Positions 8,897-17,303 are shown, counted from the first letter of the stretch. The stretch is DNA of 42,179 nt from Kocuria sp. (GCA_030454085.1 JAKDJD010000021.1:1-42179); one strand, 5' to 3'. A program made the numbers and translations. Notes: generated by a model from the sequence alone, not told the origin.

Positions 8897-9994
8897 ATGA
8901 TCGAGGTCTCAGGTCTCTCGAAGCACTATGGGTCCAAGCGCGCCGTTGACGACATTTCCTTCACCGTTCAACCGGGCAAGGTCACCGGATTCCTCGGCCC
9001 GAACGGTGCCGGCAAGTCCACCACGATGCGCATGATCCTGGGCCTTGAGCGGCCCACCGCTGGACAAGCGCTGGTGGACGGTAAGAAATACAGTCAGCTG
9101 TCATCGCCGCTCACCTCGGTCGGCGCCCTGTTGGAAGCGCGTGCCGTGCACCCCCGCCGTAGTGGAATCAACCATCTGCGGGCCCTCGCCAGAACTCACG
9201 GGATCCCCAATTCCCGGGTGGACGAGGTCATCGACATCACCGGGTTGAGCAGCGCGGCCAAGAAAAAGGTCAGCGGGTACTCGCTCGGTATGGGTCAGCG
9301 CCTCGGAATCGCTACTGCCATTCTCGGCGACCCCAGCACCGTGATTCTCGACGAACCGGTCAACGGGCTCGATCCCGAAGGCGTCATTTGGGTTCGCCAG
9401 ATGGCCCGCTATCTTGCCTCACAGGGCAAGACCGTCTTCCTCTCCTCCCACCTCATGTCAGAGATGTCCCAGACCGCGGACCACCTCATCGTGATCGGTC
9501 AGGGCAAGGTCCTTGCAGACCAGCCGCTTGAGGAATTCCTCAGGCAGACCGGCGATGACCAGGTCCTGGTGCGCACGGACGACCCGGATGGTTTCGCAGA
9601 GGCTCTTCGCCGAGATCAGGTGGAGGTCAACAAGCAGGACGACGGCGCTCTCGTCGTGAGTGCCGATGGTCGCGACGTCGCCCAGCGGGCCCAGTCGCAA
9701 GGCGTCCTGTTGTGGGAGATCACTCCTCAGCAGGCATCCCTGGAGCAGGTCTACATGTCCATGACCAGCGACTCGGTCGAGTACCGCTCCTCGGACCCGA
9801 ACGCCGGTTTGGGCTCGGGTGCCGTGAATTCGACGGCGGGTGCCGAATCCGCTGGTGGACAATCGGCTGGTGGACAGTCGGCTGGTGGCGCGCACACCGC
9901 GGCACAGCCGGAGGTCACCCCGACCGACCAGGGCGAGAATTACCAGCCTTCGCACTCCACCGAACAGGCTCCCTGGAACCAGGAGGAGAAGTAA
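8897..9994 (+). CDS. ABC-2 type exporter, ATP-binding protein
   Basis: A 365-residue ATPase. Walker A GPNGAGKST (about 35-43), signature SGYSLGMGQRLGIA (about 130), Walker B TVILDEPVNGLDPEG, and SSHLMSEM as the H-loop; these are typical of DrrA/CcmA-like ABC-2 exporters. The ATG at 8897 is chosen because GGAAAGGA lies just before it; the open frame extends 37 codons further without conservation. The last 70 residues are a non-conserved Ser/Gly/Ala tail with tandem AGGQS units. The permease follows after 3 bp. Transported substrate is unknown. Confidence 0.93.
   Translation: MIEVSGLSKHYGSKRAVDDISFTVQPGKVTGFLGPNGAGKSTTMRMILGLERPTAGQALVDGKKYSQLSSPLTSVGALLEARAVHPRRSGINHLRALARTHGIPNSRVDEVIDITGLSSAAKKKVSGYSLGMGQRLGIATAILGDPSTVILDEPVNGLDPEGVIWVRQMARYLASQGKTVFLSSHLMSEMSQTADHLIVIGQGKVLADQPLEEFLRQTGDDQVLVRTDDPDGFAEALRRDQVEVNKQDDGALVVSADGRDVAQRAQSQGVLLWEITPQQASLEQVYMSMTSDSVEYRSSDPNAGLGSGAVNSTAGAESAGGQSAGGQSAGGAHTAAQPEVTPTDQGENYQPSHSTEQAPWNQEEK
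9851..9888 (+). repeat. 15-bp tandem repeat in the exporter ATPase tail
   Basis: GCTGGTGGACAATCG, GCTGGTGGACAGTCG and a partial third unit GCTGGTGG code for AGGQS-AGGQS-AGG in the variable C-terminal tail. One base differs and it is synonymous. Confidence 0.85.
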
Positions 9995-9997
9995 GCA

Positions 9998-10894
9998 ATG
10001 AGTACTGTCGCAGATACGAACTCTCCCCGAGGCGCGGACACCGCGCGCTCGGAGTCGTCCAAGTACAAACTGTCGTTCTTCGGAACGTTGAGGTCCGAGT
10101 TCCTCAAATTCCGTACCCTGGTCTCCAGCTGGGTCCTGATGATCGTGACTGCGGTTATCATGATCGGTTTCGCGGCGCTGAGCGCGTACCAGGCCAAGGA
10201 CTACGCGGATCAGATGCACGAGGCCTTGACCGGGGGAAAGAAGATCCCCGAGTACTACCTGCAGCTCGGTGACCCGAGTGAGTTCGCCCGACAGGCCGTG
10301 GACTCCGGCTACGTATTCGGATACATCATCCTGGGCGCGATGGCCGTGGTGTTCATCGCCTCGGAATTTGGTACCAAATCGGTCATCTCCACGCTGACGG
10401 CCTCGCCCCGACGCGGCATGGTCTACGTTGCCAAGACCGTCCAGATCACGGTCGTCGCGGCGGTCGTCGCGATCGTTTCGGGAGTTCTGGCCTGGGCCGT
10501 GGCACAGTGGGTCCTTTCCACCTCGGACATGGACATCACGTTCAAGCTCTTCGAAGAACAGACACTGATGAACATTCTTGGTCTCATCGTCGTCTTCGTG
10601 CTCACCGCGTGGATGGGCGTCGGTCTCGGGGCGATCATCCGGAACAACGCCGGAGCGATCGTGATCCTGGTGGTCCTGCTCTTCATCCTCCCGTTGTTGC
10701 TCATGCCGTTCCAGTGGGAATGGGTCAGGGACTTCCAGAACTACGTTCCCTCGGCCCTGGCGGCGAACCTGACCAACCCGGCCGAACCGATGCAGGACCC
10801 CAAGTATGTGGAGTCCGGCGTCTGGTATGCGGTGTGGTCACTGGTTCCCCTGATCCTGGGATACTTCTCCTTCACCCAGCGCGACCCGAAGTAG
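9998..10894 (+). CDS. ABC-2 type exporter, permease
   Basis: A 298-residue membrane protein with six predicted hydrophobic helices: one after LRSEFLKFRTLVSSWVLM near residue 45, then near 110-125, 150-170, 195-215, 220-240 and 270-290. The helix order and the conserved SEF(G/W)TKSV-like segment (ASEFGTKSVISTLTASPRR) are typical of ABC-2 permeases that pair with DrrA-like ATPases. The ATG at 9998 follows the ATPase stop by 3 bp, with GGAGGAGAA as ribosome binding site inside the ATPase's last codons, so the two are co-translated. Confidence 0.92.
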   Translation: MSTVADTNSPRGADTARSESSKYKLSFFGTLRSEFLKFRTLVSSWVLMIVTAVIMIGFAALSAYQAKDYADQMHEALTGGKKIPEYYLQLGDPSEFARQAVDSGYVFGYIILGAMAVVFIASEFGTKSVISTLTASPRRGMVYVAKTVQITVVAAVVAIVSGVLAWAVAQWVLSTSDMDITFKLFEEQTLMNILGLIVVFVLTAWMGVGLGAIIRNNAGAIVILVVLLFILPLLLMPFQWEWVRDFQNYVPSALAANLTNPAEPMQDPKYVESGVWYAVWSLVPLILGYFSFTQRDPK

Positions 10895-10931
10895 AAGCAG
10901 AAGGGAACCGGACCGCTCCGAAACCCCTGTG

Positions 10932-10969
10932 ACGATGGCGACGGGAACAAACCCGTCGCCATCGTTGTA
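10932..10969 (+). terminator. Rho-independent terminator after the ABC-2 exporter
   Basis: A 14-bp perfect stem (ACGATGGCGACGGG at 10932-10945, complement at 10952-10965) with loop AACAAA, followed by a T-rich stretch (TTGTATT). Confidence 0.88.
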
Positions 10970-11076
10970 TTCATGGGCAGAAGGACGCGGTTGTGACCGG
11001 ACCTGGTCCTAGGCCCTGCGAGTGAGGCCGAACCGACCCGGTGTCGTGCCCGTTACCCATTGATGGAGGAGAAACC

Positions 11077-11436
11077 TTGAGCCACCCCACCCCCGAACAC
11101 CACACACCCCAGTACTTCAGTCAGGGATCTGGTCCTGGTGGAGCCCATCCCAGGCCCGTCTACGTCGTCCGGAAGAGCGTTCTGCTCTCCTACATCCTGT
11201 GGCTCTTTCTTGGGCTCTTCGGGATCCACAAGTTCTACCTGCGGGCGCCATTTATGGGCATTTTCTACCTGATTCTGCACGGTCTCGGGTGGCTGCTGGC
11301 CCCGATTTTCGTCGGCTATTTCTTCTTCGCCCTCCTGGGTCTGCTGATGTTCATCGACTTGTTCACGATCCCGTTCCGAGTCGGGCTGATCAATGCGGCT
11401 GAGACTTCCCGCGTCAACAATCGTCGTCGCTTCTGA
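11077..11436 (+). CDS. TM2 domain membrane protein
   Basis: A 119-residue protein with a short polar, His/Pro-rich N-terminus and a TM2 domain: SVLLSYILWLFLGLFGIHKFYLR, then a second hydrophobic hairpin. The G-x-H-x-F-Y motif is the TM2 hallmark. The TTG at 11077 is chosen because GGAGGAG stands at 11066-11072; an upstream GTG at 11041 lacks such a site. TM2 proteins are widespread small membrane proteins without one agreed function. It stands alone between the exporter terminator and the rpsF operon. Confidence 0.82.
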   Translation: MSHPTPEHHTPQYFSQGSGPGGAHPRPVYVVRKSVLLSYILWLFLGLFGIHKFYLRAPFMGIFYLILHGLGWLLAPIFVGYFFFALLGLLMFIDLFTIPFRVGLINAAETSRVNNRRRF

Positions 11437-11477
11437 CGCCTGACACCCTCCGGAGAAGCGCGCGCCAGGGCTTCGCC

Positions 11478-11528
11478 GCGAGGTGGCAGTCTCGTGCGAC
11501 ATTTGGGTCCAAAACCGCACAACATGCC
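11478..11528. repeat. Degenerate intergenic stem-loop element, copy 1
   Basis: The left part GCGAGGTGGCAGTCTCGTGC and the right part GCACAACATGCC match, with a few changes, the two arms of a perfect-looking element at 25864-25920 (CGAGGTGGCAGTTTTGTGC and its complement). Spacing between arms is also about 19 bp in both. This suggests two members of one small palindromic intergenic repeat family. Confidence 0.55.
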
Positions 11529-11666
11529 GTATCGTGCCGGAATCTGCACGACGACGTCGTGAACTCCGTCCCACCGCGGGTGCCAGGCGGCGTTGTGTGC
11601 TGTAAACTCTGTGAAGTCTGTGCCGACTCGGTCAACCCCCGAGCTCGCAGACAACGCGCAAGCGAA

Positions 11667-11710
11667 CCTCCTGCTACGGAAAGACCGTAGCCGCCAAAGA
11701 CCAAAGGAGG
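11667..11710 (+). promoter_or_regulatory. S6:S18-type autoregulatory leader of the rpsF operon
   Basis: Directly upstream of rpsF, CCTCCT (11667-11672) can pair with AGGAGG (11705-11710), which is the rpsF ribosome binding site. Inside this lies a second 7-bp hairpin, GCTACGG-AAAGA-CCGTAGC (11673-11691), followed by CGCC and an unpaired purine-rich strand. This two-stem layout with a CCG-containing internal loop is like the conserved rpsF leader bound by the S6:S18 complex in many bacteria, and would let S6:S18 shut its own translation. The exact bulge geometry was judged by eye. Confidence 0.6.
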
Positions 11711-11721
11711 TGGGTTCAAAC

Positions 11722-12021
11722 ATGCGTGAATACGAACTCATGGCCATCATCGACCCCGAGGTTGACGACCGTGCCGTTGAGCCGACCCTCAACAAGTTCC
11801 TCGACGTTGTCCGCAATGGCAACGGCACCATCGAGAACATCGACATCTGGGGTCGCCGCCGCCTGGCCTACGAGATCCAGAAGAAGTCCGAGGGCATCTA
11901 CGCCGTCGTCAACTTCACGTCGGATCCCGAAGTTGCCAAGGAATTGGACCGCGTTCTGGGCCTGAACGAGTCCATCATGCGCACCAAGATCATCCGCCCG
12001 GAAGAGCAGAAGATCTCCTAA
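11722..12021 (+). CDS. rpsF: 30S ribosomal protein S6
   Basis: Standard 99-residue S6 ([16 protein letters not shown] at the start, then [27 protein letters not shown]). Binds 16S rRNA next to S18 in the small-subunit platform. The ATG at 11722 follows AAAGGAGG by 11 bases; longer in-frame extension to 11593 is not conserved. First gene of rpsF-ssb-rpsR-rplI. A possible -10 is TAAACT at 11603-11608, about 110 bp upstream, leaving a long leader that contains the S6:S18-type hairpin. Confidence 0.97.
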   Translation: MREYELMAIIDPEVDDRAVEPTLNKFLDVVRNGNGTIENIDIWGRRRLAYEIQKKSEGIYAVVNFTSDPEVAKELDRVLGLNESIMRTKIIRPEEQKIS

Positions 12022-12110
12022 AGTTTCCACACATTCACCGGATGGGGTCTCAAGGGGCCGTGACCGGTGCTTGACTGGAGACACTCTTCAATACGACTCA
12101 GGAGGTCATG

Positions 12111-12725
12111 ATGGCTGGAGAAACCATCATCACGGTTGTCGGAAACCTCACCGCCGACCCTGAACTGCGGTTCACCCCTTCGGGCGCCGCAGTCGCGAAC
12201 TTCACGATCGCCTCGACCCCGCGCACTTTCGATCGTCAGACCGGCGAATGGAAGGACCAGGAAGCCCTGTTCCTTCGTTGCTCGATCTGGCGCGAGGCCG
12301 CGGAAAACGTGGCGGAGTCCCTGACCAAGGGGCAGCGCGTGATTGCGCAGGGTCGTCTCAAGGCTCGGTCGTATGAAACCAAGGAGGGCGAACGCCGTAC
12401 CTCCATGGAGCTGGACGTCGATGAAATCGGCCCCTCGCTCCGCTTCGCCACAGCGTCGGTCAACCGCAACCAGCGCTCCGGAGGAGGAAACTTCGGAGGC
12501 AACCAGGGCGGGCCCGGTGGAAACCTCAACCAGGGCAACGGCGCCGGTGGCAACCAAGGGGGCTTCGGAGGCAACTCCGGAGGTTCCAACGGATACGGCG
12601 GCAACGGATTCAACCAGGGCAATTCGCGGGGCGGCCAGCAGGCTCCCGCGGCGGACCCCTGGGGCCAGAACTCCGGCGGAAACTACGACTGGAGCGCCGG
12701 TCAGGACGACGAACCGCCGTTCTAA
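12111..12725 (+). CDS. ssb: Single-stranded DNA-binding protein
   Basis: A 204-residue SSB: OB-fold in residues 1-115 ([29 protein letters not shown], then [25 protein letters not shown]), a long Gly/Asn/Gln-rich linker (about 120-190) and the acidic tip DDEPPF that docks replication and repair proteins. Two adjacent ATGs occur (12108 and 12111); the second is preferred because it is 5 bases from GGAGG. It lies between rpsF and rpsR, the normal bacterial order. Confidence 0.96.
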   Translation: MAGETIITVVGNLTADPELRFTPSGAAVANFTIASTPRTFDRQTGEWKDQEALFLRCSIWREAAENVAESLTKGQRVIAQGRLKARSYETKEGERRTSMELDVDEIGPSLRFATASVNRNQRSGGGNFGGNQGGPGGNLNQGNGAGGNQGGFGGNSGGSNGYGGNGFNQGNSRGGQQAPAADPWGQNSGGNYDWSAGQDDEPPF

Positions 12726-12809
12726 TCCGGGGCCAACCCTCCGAACCAATCAATAACCCATCCCGCGGTACACAACCTGCGGGCTCCACAACAATGAAGG
12801 AGCACCACG

Positions 12810-13046
12810 ATGGCTAAGGCTGAAATTCGTAAGCCCAAACCAAAGCAGAACCCGCTCAAGGCTGCTGAAGTCACTGAGATCGATTACAAAGACGTCGCTC
12901 TCCTGCGCAAGTTCATCTCCGATCGCGGCAAGATCCGTGCCCGTCGCGTCACCGGCGTGACCGTGCAGGAACAGCGCAAAATCGCGCAGGCGATCAAGAA
13001 CGCCCGCGAAGTTGCTCTGCTGCCCTACTCCGGCGCCGGTCGCTAA
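12810..13046 (+). CDS. rpsR: 30S ribosomal protein S18
   Basis: 78 residues with the S18 core [25 protein letters not shown] and a basic N-terminus. Partner of S6 on the ribosomal platform. No Cys is present, so it is the zinc-independent form. AAGGAG stands 9 bases before the ATG. It is 84 bp after ssb and 21 bp before rplI. Confidence 0.96.
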   Translation: MAKAEIRKPKPKQNPLKAAEVTEIDYKDVALLRKFISDRGKIRARRVTGVTVQEQRKIAQAIKNAREVALLPYSGAGR

Positions 13047-13067
13047 AGAGAAGGAGAGTAGAAGAAC

Positions 13068-13517
13068 ATGGCAAAGATCATCCTTACTCAGGAAGTCAAC
13101 GGCCTCGGTGCCGCTGGCGACGTCGTCGAAGTCAAGAACGGCTACGCACGCAACTACCTTCTGCCCCGCGGCTTCGCCGTGGTGTGGACCAAGGGCGGCG
13201 AGCGTCAGGTCGAGTCGATTCGTCAGGCTCGCTCCGCACGTGCCCAGCACAACCTCGAGGACGCACAGGTCCAGGCGGAGAAGCTCTCGGCTGCGGTCGT
13301 GAGCGTTCCGGTCAAGGCCGGCGCCGAGGGTCGCCTCTTCGGCACCGTCAAGCCTGCTTCGATCGCGGAAGCGATTGAGGCCGCGGGTCTCGGGTCCGTC
13401 GACAAGCGGGCCGTGACCATCCAGAACAACATCAAGAAGACCGGACGCCACACCGTGGCCGTTCGTCTTCACGAAGACGTTGTTGCGAGCGTCGAACTGG
13501 ACGTTGTTGCGTCCTAG
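13068..13517 (+). CDS. rplI: 50S ribosomal protein L9
   Basis: 149 residues, the full family length: N-terminal 23S-binding domain with [27 protein letters not shown], a long connecting helix and a C-terminal domain ([15 protein letters not shown] to the end). GAAGGAGA precedes the ATG. Last gene of the rpsF operon, followed by a terminator. Confidence 0.97.
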   Translation: MAKIILTQEVNGLGAAGDVVEVKNGYARNYLLPRGFAVVWTKGGERQVESIRQARSARAQHNLEDAQVQAEKLSAAVVSVPVKAGAEGRLFGTVKPASIAEAIEAAGLGSVDKRAVTIQNNIKKTGRHTVAVRLHEDVVASVELDVVAS

Positions 13518-13570
13518 TTCGATGGGCTCTGTGGGGAGCGCGTAATTCGTGTTCCACCACGCAACCGGTG

Positions 13571-13610
13571 ATGCCCGGCATATCCTTTCGGGGACATGCC
13601 GGGCATTGCT
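13571..13610 (+). terminator. Terminator after rplI
   Basis: An 11-bp perfect stem ATGCCCGGCAT (13571-13581) and ATGCCGGGCAT (13596-13606) with a 14-base loop, then TGCTGTATTT. The T-run is weak, so termination may be partial. Confidence 0.7.
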
Positions 13611-13667
13611 GTATTTCCGGACAGGGGGTCACATCCGACTCCGAGATTCGCATGAAAAGATGAGTAC

Positions 13668-14072
13668 ATGGCGCACACTGACAAACAGTCCGACTGGGAC
13701 ACCATGTGGGACGAAGCGACGAACGACGCCCGGACCGAGACGCCGCGCAAGCGTTTGGGCAAGAACGGGCGCAGTTCGTTACTTCCGAGCACCAAGATGC
13801 TGGTCATTGCGACCGGATTCTGGCTTGCCGCTGTTCTCCTGATTGTTCTCGGCTTCGTTGCCGGCAATACGGGAACCAACTCTTCAATCCTTGCGTTCTT
13901 CCTGGTGTGTCTGGTGGTTTCCTCGATTGCCGGAGCCTTCGCGAGTTTTCTGGCCCTGTTCGGTCTGTTCAAGTACCGACGGCGGAAGATCCTCAACCTG
14001 TTGCTCCTGATCATTTCCGTGGTGACAAACCCCCTCATCCTCATCATGCTCGCGACGAGCGCCATCGCCTGA
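13668..14072 (+). CDS. Small membrane protein of unknown function
   Basis: 134 residues with a charged, probably cytoplasmic N-terminus (about 1-43) and three hydrophobic helices at about 44-66, 72-98 and 108-131, separated by short loops (FKYRRRK). I recognise no family motif. The ATG at 13668 is the first in frame, without a strong ribosome binding site (GAAAAG upstream). The next gene, glycerate kinase, starts 22 bp after its stop, so they may be co-transcribed. Confidence 0.7.
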   Translation: MAHTDKQSDWDTMWDEATNDARTETPRKRLGKNGRSSLLPSTKMLVIATGFWLAAVLLIVLGFVAGNTGTNSSILAFFLVCLVVSSIAGAFASFLALFGLFKYRRRKILNLLLLIISVVTNPLILIMLATSAIA

Positions 14073-14094
14073 CTGGACAAACCAAGGAGAACTC

Positions 14095-15246
14095 ATGGCA
14101 CGCATCGTGATCGCCTGCGACAAATTCAAAGGCTCTGCCACGGCCTCCGAAGTCGCGGAAGCCCTGCGTCTGGGTATCGCGGACGTGCTCGGCGAGGACG
14201 CCGAGGTCACCTCTGTACCGGTGGCGGACGGCGGCGACGGAACAACGGATGCTGCCCTGTCTATATCCTTTGAGCGGCATACATGCCGAGTGACTGGTCC
14301 ATTCGGACGACCCACCGAGGCCGTCTACGCCTACGATCCTGGACGTGGCACCGCAGTCCTCGAAGTCGCCGAAGCCTGCGGGCTCGGGCTGATTCCCTCC
14401 TCGGAGGTCGGCACCGAAAACGCCGACGGCAAGGACGCGAGCTCGAGCGGCGTCGGTGAACTGATTGCCCACGCCCTGGACAAGGGGGCCCGACGAATCA
14501 TCCTTGGTCTCGGCGGCAGCGCGACCACGGACGGTGGTGCGGGCATGATCGCCGGCCTCGGGGCCCGGTTGTTGACGGATTCCGGTGATGAGGTCGGTCC
14601 CGGAGGGGCGGGTCTGAAGGAACTGGCTGCCGTGGATCTTTCGGGACTCGATTCCCGGATTGCGGAGGCCGAGATCGTGATCGCTTCCGATGTTACGAAC
14701 CCCTTGTGCGGCGGCGAAGGTGCCGCTGCTGTCTACGGACCGCAGAAGGGCGTGGCCTCTGCCGATGTACCAGACCTCGACGATGCCCTCTCCCGATTTG
14801 CGAGGCTCGTGGAAGGGGAACTGCGCGTTGGCTCGGGCTCCTTCGCGGAAACGCCGGGTGCGGGTGCCGCAGGGGGCCTGGGTTTTGCTTCTCTCGCGGT
14901 GCTCGGCGGAACGATGGAATCAGGTGCCGACCTGGTGCTCGATCTTGTCAGGTTCGATCGATCAGTCGACGGTGCCGATCTTGTGATCACGGGAGAAGGG
15001 CGATTCGATGCCCAGACCCTCCAGGGGAAAGCGCCCGCGCGAGTGGCCCAGCGGGCTCGCGAGGCGGGAGTGCGTACCGTGGCGATCTGCGGGGCAACGG
15101 AGTTGTCCGCGGCTCAGGTCCGCGACGTCGGTATCGAGGAGATGTACGCGCTGACCGATGTGGAGCCCGACGTCGCACGGTGTCTGGCCGAACCCCTGCC
15201 GCTCATCCGGAGGCTGGGGCGACGGATCGCCTCGAACATGGAATGA
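14095..15246 (+). CDS. glxK: Glycerate kinase (GlxK family)
   Basis: 383-residue type I glycerate kinase that phosphorylates glycerate with ATP. N-terminus RIVIACDKFKGSATASEVAEAL and the VADGGDGTTDA segment are diagnostic; GLGGSATTDGGAGM, ASDVTNPLCG and PGAGAAGGLGFASLAVLGG are further conserved blocks, and the C-terminal ITGEGRFDAQTLQGKAP is typical. AAGGAG precedes the ATG. It allows glycerate from glyoxylate or serine metabolism to enter glycolysis; no glyoxylate genes are in the window. dnaB follows 290 bp later under its own control. Confidence 0.95.
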   Translation: MARIVIACDKFKGSATASEVAEALRLGIADVLGEDAEVTSVPVADGGDGTTDAALSISFERHTCRVTGPFGRPTEAVYAYDPGRGTAVLEVAEACGLGLIPSSEVGTENADGKDASSSGVGELIAHALDKGARRIILGLGGSATTDGGAGMIAGLGARLLTDSGDEVGPGGAGLKELAAVDLSGLDSRIAEAEIVIASDVTNPLCGGEGAAAVYGPQKGVASADVPDLDDALSRFARLVEGELRVGSGSFAETPGAGAAGGLGFASLAVLGGTMESGADLVLDLVRFDRSVDGADLVITGEGRFDAQTLQGKAPARVAQRAREAGVRTVAICGATELSAAQVRDVGIEEMYALTDVEPDVARCLAEPLPLIRRLGRRIASNME

Positions 15247-15263
15247 GTGGACGGTAGACTCCT

Positions 15264-15473
15264 TGTGGATAACTTGAGGACAACCAGCAGGATCCAAAGG
15301 TTCAACCCTCACGTGAGGGGTGATGGTTGGACGGTCGTGGGGTTGTTATCCACAGGATGTGTGGCCCCATGACCGCGGAATGACGGGGATTTGAGGGTGT
15401 GGGTGAGTCTTGTCCACAGTGCCATCCCCAACGACTCCACAAATGCAAGAAACTTGTACACAGGTTTTCCACA
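15264..15473. promoter_or_regulatory. Cluster of five DnaA-box-like sites upstream of dnaB
   Basis: Two perfect boxes TTATCCACA, one on the minus strand (15264-15272) and one on the plus strand (15346-15354), and three one- or two-mismatch boxes on the plus strand: TTGTCCACA (15410-15418), TTGTACACA (15454-15462) and TTTTCCACA (15465-15473). All five lie within 210 bp of non-coding DNA. The chromosomal origin is expected left of parB, so this is more likely a DnaA-regulated promoter, a DnaA-titrating site or a secondary origin-like element. Confidence 0.75.
15306..15319. promoter_or_regulatory. 14-bp palindrome between the DnaA boxes
   Basis: CCCTCAC-GTGAGGG is a perfect, unspaced inverted repeat midway between the two perfect DnaA boxes. 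It could bind a dimeric regulator; nothing links it to a known protein. Confidence 0.4.
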
Positions 15474-15536
15474 AGGGCTGTGATTTGATGCCCACCAGGC
15501 GTGACCATGAGGGTCAGAAAGAGGAGACCACCACCG

Positions 15537-16892
15537 ATGTCTGATGCGGTCCAGGAGCAGGATGTAGGGCGCACGCCGCCCCAGGACAATGTCGCCGAGC
15601 AATCGGTGCTCGGCGGCATGATGCTGTCGAAGGATGCCATCGCCGACGTCGTCGAGGTGCTGCGCGGGGTCGACTTCTATCGCCCCGCCCACGAGTCGAT
15701 CTATGACGCGATCATCGACCTGTATGGCAAGGGCGAACCTGCTGACGCCATCACGGTCGCCGACGAACTGACCAAACGCGGCGAACTGAGCCGAGTCGGC
15801 GGCGCCGCTTACCTTCACACGCTGATCTCTTCTGTCCCGACCGCCGCCAACGCCGGTTTCTACGCCGACATTGTCCGCGAACGCGCCGTGCTCCGCCGCC
15901 TGGTCGAGGCGGGCACGCGGATCGTCCAGCTGGGCTACACCCCGGACGGTGAAGTCGATGACGTCGTCAACCAAGCGCAGGCCGAGGTCTATCAGGTCGC
16001 GGAACGGCGAACCTCCGAGGACTACGTGGTCCTCAAGGAGATCATCGGCGAGACGGTCGAGGAGATCGAGGCGAACGGCGACAAAACGGACGGCATGCAG
16101 GGAGTGCCGACCGGCTTCTACGAATTGGACGAGCTGACCCACGGTCTCATGGGCGGCCAGATGATCGTCGTCGCCGCCCGACCGGCCGTCGGCAAGTCGA
16201 CCCTGGCACTGGACATCGCCCGTTCGGCGTCGATCCATCACAACATGGCCAGCGTGATCTTCTCGCTGGAGATGTCCCGCAATGAGATCGCCATGCGCCT
16301 GCTTTCCGCGGAAGCCTCCCTGAACCTTTCCGACCTGCGGCGGGGTTCGTTGGAGGACAGCCAGTGGTCGAAGATTGCGGAGGTCATGGGCCGCATGGAC
16401 AAGTCGCCGCTGTTCATCGATGATTCACCGAACATGTCCATGATGGAGATCCGAGCGAAGTGTCGACGACTCAAGCAGAAGAACAACCTGCAATTGGTGG
16501 TTCTGGACTACTTGCAGCTCATGTCATCGGGCAAGCGCGTCGAATCCCGTCAGCAAGAGGTCTCCGAATTCTCGCGTTCCCTCAAACTTCTCGCCAAGGA
16601 GCTCGAGGTGCCGGTGATCGCCCTGTCCCAGTTGAACCGTGGATCGGAGCAGCGCAACGACAAGAAACCGATGGTCTCGGACCTGCGTGAATCCGGGTCG
16701 ATCGAGCAGGACGCCGACATGGTGATCCTCCTGCACCGCGAGGACATCTACGACAAGGAATCGCCGCGGGCCGGTGAAGCCGACGTGATCGTTGCGAAAC
16801 ACCGTAACGGTCCGACCAAGACGATCACCGTCGCCTTCCAGGGCCACTACTCCCGGTTCGCCAACATGGCCAACGACGGCGGCGGTTTCTAG
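15537..16892 (+). CDS. dnaB: Replicative DNA helicase
   Basis: 451-residue DnaB. N-terminal domain (PPQDNVAEQSVLGGMMLSKDAIADVVEVL, residues 13-45), then a RecA-like ATPase: Walker A ARPAVGKST, H1a SLEMSRNEIAMRLL, Walker B LVVLDYLQLM, and the C-terminal DLRESGSIEQDADMVILLHRED. It is the hexameric helicase of the replisome. No intein interrupts the ATPase motifs, a point worth noting because actinobacterial dnaB often has one. The ATG at 15537 gives the normal N-terminus; GAGGAG lies about 11 bases before it, and earlier in-frame starts at 15501/15507 add only basic residues. Confidence 0.97.
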   Translation: MSDAVQEQDVGRTPPQDNVAEQSVLGGMMLSKDAIADVVEVLRGVDFYRPAHESIYDAIIDLYGKGEPADAITVADELTKRGELSRVGGAAYLHTLISSVPTAANAGFYADIVRERAVLRRLVEAGTRIVQLGYTPDGEVDDVVNQAQAEVYQVAERRTSEDYVVLKEIIGETVEEIEANGDKTDGMQGVPTGFYELDELTHGLMGGQMIVVAARPAVGKSTLALDIARSASIHHNMASVIFSLEMSRNEIAMRLLSAEASLNLSDLRRGSLEDSQWSKIAEVMGRMDKSPLFIDDSPNMSMMEIRAKCRRLKQKNNLQLVVLDYLQLMSSGKRVESRQQEVSEFSRSLKLLAKELEVPVIALSQLNRGSEQRNDKKPMVSDLRESGSIEQDADMVILLHREDIYDKESPRAGEADVIVAKHRNGPTKTITVAFQGHYSRFANMANDGGGF

Positions 16893-17051
16893 ACGGCTGT
16901 CGGGTCTTCGGGCAGGAGAGAAATGTAACCCCGTTCACTCAGAGCAGGTTCACGAGTAGCCTGACAATTGAGCGACTCGTTTCCACTGATGCTGGCGCCC
17001 TGCCGGCACCTACGGTGAGTCCCGCTCATGTCAACGAGTTCAGGAGGAACC

Positions 17052-17303
17052 ATGACTGAGTCGAACAACAATTTCAACGAAGACGAAGGACCTGCTGACG
17101 GTGGTGCCGCTGGCACCCCGGGTGTTCACGACGGCGGAGCCGATGGTGGGGCCGAGGGTCCTGCTGATGGTGGTGCCGCTGGTACTCCGGGTGTTCATGA
17201 TGGTGGTGCTGATGGTGGGGCCGAGGGTCCTGCTGATGGTGGTGCCGCTGGTACTCCGGGTGTTCACGACGGCGGAGCCGATGGAGGGGCCGACCGCTCT
17301 TGA
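17052..17303 (+). CDS. Tandem-repeat Asp/Gly/His-rich peptide, possible substrate of the downstream hydroxylase
   Basis: 83 residues. A 12-residue leader-like head (MTESNNNFNEDE) is followed by three copies of a 23-residue unit (residues 13-35, 36-58, 59-81), each reading GPADGGAAG..., TPGVHDGGADGGA and E or D, then RS. The three copies are identical except the last residue (Glu, Glu, Asp). There is no Cys or Lys and a single Arg; each unit holds one His and four acids, so the peptide is strongly acidic. The ATG at 17052 is 3 bases after AGGAGGAA; an earlier in-frame ATG at 17028 lacks such a site. The stop overlaps the TTG start of the JmjC gene (TTGA), indicating translational coupling. I recognise no family; a modified-peptide precursor is an inference. 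Confidence 0.72.
   Translation: MTESNNNFNEDEGPADGGAAGTPGVHDGGADGGAEGPADGGAAGTPGVHDGGADGGAEGPADGGAAGTPGVHDGGADGGADRS
17088..17294 (+). repeat. Three 69-bp tandem repeats in the peptide gene
   Basis: Units 17088-17156, 17157-17225 and 17226-17294. Unit 2 and unit 3 share their first half, while unit 1 and unit 3 share the second half (CACGACGGCGGAGCCGATGG), so unit 3 is a mosaic. Nearly all differences are in third codon positions and silent. Confidence 0.93.

Noticed and set aside
15264..15473. Chromosomal origin oriC
   Set aside because: Gene order places dnaA-dnaN and oriC to the left of parB. No AT-rich unwinding stretch is obvious here, so I call it a DnaA-box cluster, not oriC.
17088..17294. 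CRISPR-like repeats
   Set aside because: The three 69-bp units abut without spacers and encode a peptide with silent differences only.
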